A stretch of 7,466 bases of DNA from Marinovum sp. (GTDB lineage: Bacteria > Pseudomonadota > Alphaproteobacteria > Rhodobacterales > Rhodobacteraceae), in NCBI GenBank assembly GCA_002684375.1, contig NYVC01000028.1, positions 10,223-17,688 of the forward strand, in the 5' to 3' direction. The position numbers were made by a program, and so were the translations under genes. The notes under the pieces are model-generated. The model was not told where the DNA came from. It saw only the letters and a list, made by a program, of their open reading frames with translations, and did not search any database. Below, in pieces: positions 1 to 7,466 of this stretch. Within the stretch, counting starts at the first letter, position 1; every line of letters begins with the position of its first letter.

Positions 1-527
1 ACGCTTGAATCGCCCATATCGCCTTCTAATTCGCTTTTTGGCGTCAGTGCAGCAACCGAATCAACAACGACCACACCCACAGCACCAGATCGCACCAACG
101 TGTCAGTAATTTCCAGCGCCTGTTCGCCAGTGTCCGGCTGGCTGATGAGCAATTCATCCAGATCAACCCCAAGTTTGCGGGCGTATTGCGGGTCCAACGC
201 GTGTTCGGCGTCAACAAAGGCACAGACCCCACCGGCTTTTTGCGCCTCAGCCACACAATGCAGCGTCAAAGTTGTTTTGCCCGAACTCTCAGGCCCGTAG
301 ACTTCTATGATGCGACCTTTCGGCAACCCGCCAATGCCCAGCGCGATATCCAAACCGATGGATCCGGTCGAAATTGCCTCCACGTCCTTGATGACATTGT
401 CACCACCCAATTTCATAATTGAGCCCTTGCCAAACTGCCGCTCGATTTGCGCCAGCGCACTGTCGAGAGCCTTTTGTTTATTCGCGTCTTTTTTATCGGT
501 CATGGAAAGAAGATCTGCCGTTGCCAT
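1..527 (-). CDS. recA: RecA recombinase, N-terminal 175 residues (partial, runs off left edge)
   Basis: RecA forms ATP-dependent filaments on single-stranded DNA, catalyses strand exchange and stimulates LexA self-cleavage. The visible part holds the N-terminal polymerisation helix and the first part of the ATPase core. Walker A GPESSGKT is at residues 78-85 (Lys84), the catalytic glutamate is Glu108 in [12 protein letters not shown], and Walker B VVVVDS ends at Asp156-Ser157. These match E. coli Lys72, Glu96 and Asp144 with a constant 12-residue offset, so the extra length is all N-terminal, as in other alphaproteobacteria. The window ends at the start of DNA-binding loop L1 ([10 protein letters not shown]). 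The ATG at 527-525 is preferred over the in-frame Met at residue 9 because an AAGGAA ribosome-binding site lies just upstream and the MATADLLSM start is familiar for this group. A LexA box and promoter lie upstream. The C-terminal half is outside the window. Confidence 0.98.
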   Translation of the reverse strand, partial: MATADLLSMTDKKDANKQKALDSALAQIERQFGKGSIMKLGGDNVIKDVEAISTGSIGLDIALGIGGLPKGRIIEVYGPESSGKTTLTLHCVAEAQKAGGVCAFVDAEHALDPQYARKLGVDLDELLISQPDTGEQALEITDTLVRSGAVGVVVVDSVAALTPKSELEGDMGDSS

Positions 528-536
528 TACATTTGG

Positions 537-542
537 TTCCTT
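537..542 (-). promoter_or_regulatory. Ribosome-binding site of recA
   Basis: Read on the minus strand the sequence is AAGGAA, nine bases before the ATG at 527-525. It is a good Shine-Dalgarno match and supports that start over the internal Met codon at 503-501. Confidence 0.75.
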
Positions 543-579
543 ATTCCACACCCTGAAGCGGGCGGCAATCACTGCATTT

Positions 580-594
580 GTTCACATAATGTTC
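580..594 (-). promoter_or_regulatory. LexA (SOS) box of recA, GTTC-N7-GTTC
   Basis: The plus strand reads GTTCACATAATGTTC, a perfect direct repeat of GTTC with a 7-base spacer. This is the known LexA operator of Rhodobacter and related alphaproteobacteria and differs from the E. coli CTG-N10-CAG box. It lies 53 bp upstream of the recA start codon and covers the predicted -10 element, so bound LexA would block RNA polymerase. It also lies 128 bp upstream of the divergent sulfotransferase-like gene. Whether it affects that gene cannot be told from sequence. Confidence 0.88.
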
Positions 595-614
595 TCGCAC
601 CCTCATAGGATCAA
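586..614 (-). promoter_or_regulatory. Predicted recA promoter (sigma-70 type)
   Basis: On the minus strand a -35-like TTGATC (614-609) is followed after exactly 17 bases by a -10-like CATTAT (591-586). The -10 hexamer sits inside the GTTC-N7-GTTC box, the expected geometry for a LexA-repressed promoter. Transcription would start near 575-580 and leave an untranslated leader of about 50 bases. The hexamers are imperfect, but spacing and overlap with the operator make the call credible. Confidence 0.65.
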
Positions 615-661
615 AACAAGAACATTTCAAGTTAAATTTTCCTCAAGCCATTTTCACTGTA

Positions 662-675
662 ACTTGTTAACAAGT
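662..675. promoter_or_regulatory. Perfect 14-bp palindrome, candidate operator
   Basis: ACTTGTTAACAAGT is identical to its reverse complement over all 14 bases. It lies 46 bp before the ATG of the sulfotransferase-like gene and about 50 bp upstream of the recA -35 element. There is no loop and no T-run, so a DNA-binding dimer site is more likely than a terminator. It does not match the LexA box. The cognate regulator, if any, is unknown, and chance occurrence in this A+T-rich stretch is possible. Confidence 0.4.
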
Positions 676-721
676 GATTTATTCATGGCCACTGCGTATT
701 AAACAATGAAAGACATTCTTC

Positions 722-1315
722 ATGTTGATTTTTTGGAAACAAAAACTTGCTTTTCTTGCGATTCCCAAAACGGGGACCTCTGCTTATGCACAGGCGCTGG
801 CGCCCGTCGCCAGCCTGTCACTTCAAGATCCACCCGAGCTCAAACACGCACCGCTGATCCGCTATAATCGCTTTATCCGTCCGATGTATGAGATCGTTTG
901 CAACACCCAGTTGGATACGATGGCAGTGATCCGGGAGCCAATTTCATGGATGGGCAGTTGGTATCGGTATCGCCAGAGACCCTTTTTAAAAGGCAAACCC
1001 ACGTCAACCCAAGACATCACTTTCGACACTTTTGCCAGAGGCTATCTGCAAGCCACCCCGCCCGCCTATGCGCATATAGGCAGTCAGGCGCGCTTTATCA
1101 CGCCAAGGGCTGGCACACCGCCCGTCACATATCTTTTCCGGTATGAGAACCAATCGCGCTTGCGTAAATTTTTGGAACACCGCCTTGAAACTAAAATACT
1201 GTTCCCACGACACAATGCCTCTGCCCAAACGCCGTTGCATTTATCCGCCTCTATCGAAGAGGAACTGATAGAAAAATATCAGGCCGACTTTAATTTATGG
1301 CAAAGTTTGGGGTAG
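722..1315 (+). CDS. Small P-loop sulfotransferase-like protein (family often mislabelled gamma-glutamyl kinase)
   Basis: This 197-residue protein looks like a compact member of the sulfotransferase superfamily, which transfers sulfuryl groups from PAPS. Near the N-terminus FLAIPKTGTS (residues 11-20) matches the 5'-phosphosulfate-binding loop (consensus PKxGTT/S). AVIREPISWMGSWYRYR (residues 68-84) matches the 3'-phosphate-binding motif, with Arg71 and Ser79 eight residues apart as in classical sulfotransferases. A KHAP motif (residues 41-44) offers a possible catalytic histidine, which is inference. From memory, near-identical Rhodobacterales proteins are often named gamma-glutamyl kinase, but no amino-acid-kinase motifs are present. 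No signal peptide or membrane segment is seen. The ATG at 722 has only a weak purine-rich stretch upstream, and another ATG at 706 is in a different frame. The gene is divergent from recA and overlaps the end of cckA by 21 bp. The acceptor substrate is unknown. Confidence 0.85.
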   Translation: MLIFWKQKLAFLAIPKTGTSAYAQALAPVASLSLQDPPELKHAPLIRYNRFIRPMYEIVCNTQLDTMAVIREPISWMGSWYRYRQRPFLKGKPTSTQDITFDTFARGYLQATPPAYAHIGSQARFITPRAGTPPVTYLFRYENQSRLRKFLEHRLETKILFPRHNASAQTPLHLSASIEEELIEKYQADFNLWQSLG

Positions 1316-3625
1316 CTGAGCCGCATCGCTCAACTGCTCTTGAACGGCCTGAGACAAAGCGGTTAAAGAAAATGGCTTGGGCAGAAAGACTGATTGATAG
1401 GTCTCGCACGCTTCATCATCAAGAAAATTGCGGGCATAGCCTGACATGAATATCACCTTGGTTCCGGGTCTGCTTTTTAAGGCGCGGCGTACCCATGCAG
1501 GGCCATCGAGCCCTGGCATAATAACGTCCGTGACAAAAACATCTACCAACAGGTCAGGGTCTTGCAGTATTTCCAGCGCACGCTCGCCACCATCAGCCTC
1601 CAACACGGTATAGCCGCGCAACTGCAGAGCCCGAACTGCAAAGGCGCGTACTGGCGCCTCATCCTCGACCAATAATACGACTCCCTCGGCGCGCGCTGGC
1701 AGCGTCTCTTTTTTGACCGGAGCCGCTAGCGTATAGCTGTCATCGACCGGTCCTTGATGGGCGGGAAACAAAAGTGTGAAACAGCTGTTCTGTCCCAGAA
1801 CACTATCAACAAAGACATAGCCGCCACTTTGTTTCATAATACCGTAAACCATTGACAGACCCAATCCGGTCCCTTCGCCCATTGGTTTTGTCGTATAAAA
1901 AGGCTCGAAAATTTTTGGCAAAACATCCGGCTGGATTCCCATGCCCTGATCGATAACTTTCACAGAGATATACTCTCCTCGTGACACAATAACTCGGTCG
2001 CGTTCGAGCGGTTTTGTCAGGCGCAACACGGAGGTTTCGATTGTGACATCTCCGCCTGAAGGCATCGCATCGCGTGCGTTGACCACCAGGTTCATAATAA
2101 CCTGTTCCACTTGTCGCTTATCCGCTCTCACATGACATTTTATCGCCCCCTGACGCAGATGCAGAACGACTTTTTCACCCAAAAGCCGATTGAGGAGGTG
2201 GGTCAGATCAGACATGACATCCTGAAGATTAAGAGTTTGCGGTCGCAACGTCTGTTTGCGGGAAAATGCCAGCAATTGATCAATCAAGGATGCCGCCCGA
2301 TTGGCGTTCTCATGGATTTCAATAAGATCTGGAAAATCCTGATCCGTCGGCTCATGACGTAAAAGCAGCAGATCACAATATCCCGAAATGGCTGTAAGAA
2401 GGTTATTAAAATCATGGGCAATGCCGCCCGCAAGTTGACCAATCGCCTGCATTTTCTGGCTCTGAACAAACTGGCCCTCCAACGTTTTAAGTGCTGTGGC
2501 ATCTATCAGAACAGCAAACAACTGCGGCCCGTCTTTTTCCATTATACGACTTAGCGTAACCTGCAAAAAGGTTTCGGTTTCACCGCGCTTAAGGCGCAAA
2601 AATTCAGAGCTCGGATGATGCACCCCAAACGCAGAGCGGTTCAACCACTCGTTAAAGGACTGACCCAGGCCATCCATCAGGTCGCGAAGATTGAGGTTTT
2701 CGACTGAGTTGATGTCTAACAAGCGAAGAGCCGCCTCATTCGCCATCAAAAAATCGCCATTAATCGCCAATTTCAGCAATGGCACAGGCATTTTATGAAA
2801 GCTCTTATCATTGGTTAGATCGTCGGTCGAGTGTTGTGGACACGCCGCAAATATCACAGCCATGGTGGTATCGTCACACGCCACATTTATCGCGCACATT
2901 TCGCATGGCCCGTCCTCGGTCAACAACGTTGAAACTGAGCCAAACTTGACTTGCCGTGTCGCGAAAAGGTCCGGCAAATACTGAATACCTTTTGGTATGA
3001 GGTTCTGTGCGGCAGAGTTGACGGCTATAAGGCGGGAATCTGATTGCTCGACAATTATCGCCGGCACCACCATTTTTTTGATAAAATAGTTCATTTCCGT
3101 TACTCTGTCACGATCCTGTAACCGCCACAAAAAACTGTCCTGACCGCAGCGTTGTACAGTCAGACGACACTGATCAGGCCCTTCAATCATATCAGAACAG
3201 ATCGATTTAGCCTCTGAGACTCGCCGAAGCAGGCGCGCAACGCTGGAATCGGCGTCTATCACCACATTTTCAAACAGAAGTGCAACGCTGACACCGCTCT
3301 GTATTTCACGCTTGAAAAAAGCATGTGCGGCGGCATTCGACCACGTCACACATCCCGAACCGTCTGTCATAATAGCTGATAACGGATCTGCTTGCAGGAG
3401 ATTCTTGAGAAACACATCTGCTTGGGTTGCCGACCTGAGCTGCTGCAGCAAATACAATTGCAGCCCAGCCACACATACCAGCAAAATCGCCGTAGCTCCG
3501 TATAAAAGCAAAGTAAAGTCAGACAGGGGCAAGCTCACTAAGCCGAATGCAGCGATCAGCAAAAAGCTTATGAATGCGGCAAATAATACAAGACCAAATC
3601 TTAAAACAATGAAAAACCAAGACAC
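1295..3625 (-). CDS. cckA: CckA-type hybrid sensor histidine kinase with C-terminal receiver
   Basis: CckA is the membrane kinase/phosphatase that, through ChpT, controls phosphorylation of CtrA (and CpdR). In Rhodobacterales this pathway governs motility and gene-transfer-agent expression rather than viability. The 776-residue protein has two N-terminal membrane helices (about 4-30 and 37-60) and PAS-like regions at about 70-165, 180-262 and 278-385. The dimerisation/phosphoacceptor helix carries GGIAHDFNNLL with His404. The ATPase domain has an N box at 512-519, a G1 motif DQGMG at 559-563, an F box at 573-576 and a G2 motif GEGTGLGL at 583-590. The C-terminal receiver has acidic Glu654/Asp655, phosphoacceptor Asp700 (VTDVIMPGLDG), Ser728 and Lys750. 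All catalytic residues are intact. The start is a GTG at 3625-3623: an in-frame TAG lies 15 bases upstream, no ATG occurs between them, and the ribosome-binding site is weak. It is longer than Caulobacter CckA (about 690 residues), apparently through extra sensor sequence. Confidence 0.93.
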   Translation of the reverse strand: MSWFFIVLRFGLVLFAAFISFLLIAAFGLVSLPLSDFTLLLYGATAILLVCVAGLQLYLLQQLRSATQADVFLKNLLQADPLSAIMTDGSGCVTWSNAAAHAFFKREIQSGVSVALLFENVVIDADSSVARLLRRVSEAKSICSDMIEGPDQCRLTVQRCGQDSFLWRLQDRDRVTEMNYFIKKMVVPAIIVEQSDSRLIAVNSAAQNLIPKGIQYLPDLFATRQVKFGSVSTLLTEDGPCEMCAINVACDDTTMAVIFAACPQHSTDDLTNDKSFHKMPVPLLKLAINGDFLMANEAALRLLDINSVENLNLRDLMDGLGQSFNEWLNRSAFGVHHPSSEFLRLKRGETETFLQVTLSRIMEKDGPQLFAVLIDATALKTLEGQFVQSQKMQAIGQLAGGIAHDFNNLLTAISGYCDLLLLRHEPTDQDFPDLIEIHENANRAASLIDQLLAFSRKQTLRPQTLNLQDVMSDLTHLLNRLLGEKVVLHLRQGAIKCHVRADKRQVEQVIMNLVVNARDAMPSGGDVTIETSVLRLTKPLERDRVIVSRGEYISVKVIDQGMGIQPDVLPKIFEPFYTTKPMGEGTGLGLSMVYGIMKQSGGYVFVDSVLGQNSCFTLLFPAHQGPVDDSYTLAAPVKKETLPARAEGVVLLVEDEAPVRAFAVRALQLRGYTVLEADGGERALEILQDPDLLVDVFVTDVIMPGLDGPAWVRRALKSRPGTKVIFMSGYARNFLDDEACETYQSVFLPKPFSLTALSQAVQEQLSDAAQLPQTLP

Positions 3626-3757
3626 TATATCAATACCAACCTAAATCAGTGATATCCGCAGACCATTTCAAACCGGATAATTTTGTCAGTGGCCTATAAT
3701 AAATAAAGTAAAATGTTGATTAATAGTTAATAACTTTACAGTTTATTGATGATAAAT
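3626..3757 (-). promoter_or_regulatory. A+T-rich gap expected to hold the cckA promoter
   Basis: These 132 bp separate the end of the rRNA methyltransferase gene from the cckA start. The part from 3690 to 3757 is markedly richer in A and T than the flanking genes and contains TATTAT/TATAGG-like -10 candidates on the minus strand. I found no well-spaced -35/-10 pair. It has two TTAA words (3720-3723 and 3727-3730) but not the TTAA-N7-TTAA spacing of a CtrA site. No GTTC or GAAC half-site is present. No factor-independent terminator for the upstream gene is visible, so read-through into cckA is possible. Confidence 0.35.
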
Positions 3758-4912
3758 CTATACACTTCTAAGGTGTCCAGCAAAAAAGCCGTCGCCGCCC
3801 TCAATGGGTAAAAATTGCCGCGAAAAATCACAAATCCACCCGGGTGTGGCTTCGGTGAATTTTGCCAACTGGTCCATGTTTTCCTGAGCCAGCAAAGAAC
3901 AGGTTGTATAGACCAACACCCCACCGGGCGACACCAGACGAGCCGCCTGCTGCAAAATATCGCCCTGAACGTTCCCCAACTGGGTCAAGCGTTCGGACGT
4001 CAAAAGCCATTTACCCTGGGGCGCGCGGCGCCATGCCCCGCTACCAGAACATGGCACATCACATAGAACGATGTCATATTGGCCACTGGGTTTTTCGGTC
4101 AAACATGTAATATCGGCGCCAGCGCGCTCGGCACGCTTTGCAATATCTTGCATCCGCGCAGCGTCAGAATCCCAAGCGTCAACCGCACTGTCAGCGAGCG
4201 CAGCAAGCGCCAGCGCCTTACCTCCGCCACCGGCACAGTAATCCAGGATACGCTGGCCTTTGCGCAGAGCAAGCGTCTCGACCACGGCTTGACTGGCGAC
4301 ATCCTGCAGTTCCACCAAACCCGCCTGAAATGTCGCACTTCCCGCAACCTTGCGCCCGCCCTCGATCACCTCAATCGCGGTGCTGGCCAAAGGATGGGCC
4401 TGCGCAATGATCTGTTCAAAGGCCAGCGCCTTTAGAGCCGCATCGCGGCTGCCTTTGAGCAAATTGGCCCGCAACATGACCGGCGCCCGGTGGCGCAGCG
4501 CCATTGCAGTGGCATCAGCATCAGCCCCGAGACTGGCGTCAAACACTGGCAACAGCCAATCTGGCAGGTCGAGTTGCTCGGCGCGGCTCAGTGACACCGT
4601 GCCAACACCTTCGTCCGGGGTCAGCTCTGAGGGGCCATATCCCTGACCGGTAAACAGCGTTTTTGGGTCAATCTGCTGATCTTTCAGCAGGCCCAGCATC
4701 AACCCCCGTCCGGTCAGAGCCCCGCCATATGCCGCATACGACCGTTTACAGCGCAAGGCATCAAAGAAAAACGACCGGATCGCGGCGCGATCCTTCGCGC
4801 CGGCAAACCGGCTCTTGCGAGCCCATCCCGTCAACACTTTCTCTGGGGCAGTCCCCTCCAGCATTTGATCCAAAAGTTCAATTGTCGTCTGAACACGCGC
4901 AGCAGGGGTCAT
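3758..4912 (-). CDS. RsmB/NOP-family 16S rRNA cytosine-C5 methyltransferase
   Basis: This 384-residue protein is an S-adenosylmethionine-dependent RNA m5C methyltransferase of the NOL1/NOP2/Sun family, closest to RsmB, which methylates a 16S rRNA cytosine. Residues 1-90 are a helical N-terminal region, shorter than the NusB-like domain of E. coli RsmB. The catalytic domain follows: a SAM-binding glycine loop DYCAGGGGK at 224-232, an acidic ribose-contact motif near Asp248/Asp250, motif IV DVPCSGSG with Cys288, and motif VI TTCSL with Cys338. The two cysteines are the pair needed for attack on C6 and product release. The ending GGDGFFAGHLRSV is typical of the family, so the gene looks complete. 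It starts 49 bp after guaB on the same strand and may be co-transcribed with it. The ribosome-binding site is weak (GAAAG). An exact RsmB assignment rather than RsmF or another paralogue is likely but not proven. Confidence 0.9.
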   Translation of the reverse strand: MTPAARVQTTIELLDQMLEGTAPEKVLTGWARKSRFAGAKDRAAIRSFFFDALRCKRSYAAYGGALTGRGLMLGLLKDQQIDPKTLFTGQGYGPSELTPDEGVGTVSLSRAEQLDLPDWLLPVFDASLGADADATAMALRHRAPVMLRANLLKGSRDAALKALAFEQIIAQAHPLASTAIEVIEGGRKVAGSATFQAGLVELQDVASQAVVETLALRKGQRILDYCAGGGGKALALAALADSAVDAWDSDAARMQDIAKRAERAGADITCLTEKPSGQYDIVLCDVPCSGSGAWRRAPQGKWLLTSERLTQLGNVQGDILQQAARLVSPGGVLVYTTCSLLAQENMDQLAKFTEATPGWICDFSRQFLPIEGGDGFFAGHLRSV

Positions 4913-4961
4913 ATTGGACTTTCAGTACATGAGAGATATTGGCGTTTAAGGCGTTGAAATA

Positions 4962-6540
<1,579 letters not shown>

Positions 6541-7466
6541 ATGAGCACACATGGGTATGACAATGGGCGGCTTGATTTGCCGTTTGTCGGGATTTCAACC
6601 TTTGGCAAGCGACCCTATGTCAGCGATTGGTCGCAGATCGACGCCGATGTTGCCATTTTGGGCGCACCTTTCGACGCCGGCACCCAATGGCGGCCCGGTG
6701 CGCGCTTTGGACCGCGCGCCGTGCGCGAAGCTTCGACCCTGTTCAGCTTTGGCCATGCAGGGGCCTATGACCACGAGGACGATGCCATCTATCTGCCGGG
6801 GGATGTGCGGATCGTGGATATCGGAGATGCCGACATTATCCATACCAACACCGTCAACAGCCACGCCAACATCGAAACCGGCGTGCGTGCTATTCTGGCA
6901 GCAGGGGCGCTGCCAGTGACCATCGGCGGCGATCATTCGGTCAATATCCCTTGCATCAATGCGTTTGACGCTCAGGGGGATTTCCACATCCTGCAAATTG
7001 ATGCGCATCTGGATTTTGTTGATGAACGCCACGGCGTGCGCTTTGGCCATGGCAATCCGATGCGGCGCGCGGCAGAAAAATCCTATGTGACCGGCCTGAC
7101 GCAAGTGGGTATTCGCAACGTCAGTTCCACTGCCAAAGAAGGCTATGACGCTGCCCGGGCCATGGGATCGGATATTGTGTCGGTGCGCCAGAGCAGAGCG
7201 TTGGGCGCCAAGGCACTGGCCGCCCGTATTCCACAGGGCGTGCCGGTCTATGTCACCCTTGATATCGACGCATTCTGCCCCTCGATTGCCGCAGGCACCG
7301 GCACGCCAAGCCACGGCGGTTTTTTGTACTACGATGTGTTGGAGCTGTTGCAATACGTGACAAAATCACATCCGATCATCGGCATTGACTTGGTCGAGGT
7401 GGCGCCAGATTATGATCCCAGCGGATCAACACAGATACTCGCCGCTCAGATATTACTTAATTTTTT
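6541..7466 (+). CDS. Agmatinase-family ureohydrolase (partial, runs off right edge)
   Basis: This binuclear-manganese hydrolase family releases urea from guanidino compounds such as agmatine, guanidinobutyrate or arginine. An open frame runs from the ATG at 6541 without a stop to the edge: 308 codons, so probably only a short C-terminus is missing (family members are about 310-325 residues). Metal ligands are all visible: His132 in GGDHS, Asp154, His156 and Asp158 in DAHLD, and Asp241/Asp243 in TLDIDAF. Glu286 in GIDLVEVAP matches the substrate-binding glutamate of arginases. The RPGARFGPRAVREAS segment (51-65) and GTGTP (252-256) are also typical. Two positions are unusual: GHGNPMRR (169-176) where many agmatinases have HGT-x-FRR, and DIDAFCP where DP is usual. 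The gene is divergent from guaB. The family is secure, but the substrate is not, so no gene symbol such as speB is assigned. Confidence 0.93.
   Translation, partial: MSTHGYDNGRLDLPFVGISTFGKRPYVSDWSQIDADVAILGAPFDAGTQWRPGARFGPRAVREASTLFSFGHAGAYDHEDDAIYLPGDVRIVDIGDADIIHTNTVNSHANIETGVRAILAAGALPVTIGGDHSVNIPCINAFDAQGDFHILQIDAHLDFVDERHGVRFGHGNPMRRAAEKSYVTGLTQVGIRNVSSTAKEGYDAARAMGSDIVSVRQSRALGAKALAARIPQGVPVYVTLDIDAFCPSIAAGTGTPSHGGFLYYDVLELLQYVTKSHPIIGIDLVEVAPDYDPSGSTQILAAQILLNF

Noticed and set aside
307..702. Plus-strand open frame of 131 codons opposite the start of recA
   Set aside because: It is antisense to the recA N-terminus and its promoter/LexA box and has no recognisable domain. The recA frame is certain.
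3720..3734. Possible CtrA binding site in front of cckA (TTAATAGTTAATAAC)
   Set aside because: CtrA sites need TTAA-N7-TTAA. Here the two TTAA words are only three bases apart, and the word at the 7-base spacing is TAAC, so this looks like chance in A+T-rich DNA.
3761..3775. Short inverted repeat at the end of the rRNA methyltransferase gene (ACAC/GTGT around TTCTAAG)
   Set aside because: The stem is only four base pairs, lies within the coding region and is not followed by a T-run on the minus strand, so it is not a credible terminator.
4079..4435. Plus-strand open frame of 118 codons inside the rRNA methyltransferase gene
   Set aside because: It is a shadow of the methyltransferase on the opposite strand, which has both catalytic cysteines and the SAM loop.
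6595..7353. Long minus-strand open frame of 252 codons near the right end
   Set aside because: It lies entirely antisense to the ureohydrolase, whose metal-binding motifs are all in the plus-strand frame. Its predicted protein has no recognisable motif.

Overview
The window reads as ordinary chromosomal DNA of an alphaproteobacterium, most likely Rhodobacterales (Roseobacter group). Three things point there: a RecA N-terminus typical of that group, a LexA box of the alphaproteobacterial GTTC-N7-GTTC type in front of recA, and a CckA-type hybrid histidine kinase next to recA. This placement rests on recognising protein sequences, not on a database search.

Layout. Minus strand, in transcription order: guaB (IMP dehydrogenase, 6410-4962), a 49-bp gap, an RsmB/NOP-family rRNA cytosine-C5 methyltransferase (4912-3758), a 132-bp A+T-rich gap, cckA (3625-1295), and the first 175 codons of recA (527 to the left edge, partial). 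Plus strand: a small P-loop sulfotransferase-like gene (722-1315) lies between cckA and recA. It is divergent from recA, and its last 21 bp overlap the end of cckA tail to tail. At the right end, divergent from guaB, an agmatinase-family ureohydrolase starts at 6541 and runs off the window after 308 codons.

Regulation. The best-supported control element is in front of recA. A -35/-10 pair with a 17-bp spacer has its -10 inside a perfect GTTC-N7-GTTC box, the expected arrangement for LexA repression. A perfect 14-bp palindrome (662-675) lies between recA and the sulfotransferase-like gene and is not explained by the LexA box. No GTTC or GAAC half-site occurs in the gap upstream of cckA, although LexA has been reported to repress cckA in Rhodobacter capsulatus.

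How the genes relate. CckA feeds the ChpT/CtrA phosphorelay, RecA drives recombination and the SOS response, GuaB makes XMP for guanine nucleotides, and the methyltransferase modifies 16S rRNA. The ureohydrolase probably takes part in agmatine or guanidino-compound catabolism. The window is mostly housekeeping. I found no convincing novel multi-gene system, mobile element, CRISPR array, tRNA or rRNA. The points most worth a second look are the sulfotransferase-like gene and its palindrome, the cysteine cluster in the CckA sensor region, and the unusual active-site neighbourhood of the ureohydrolase.
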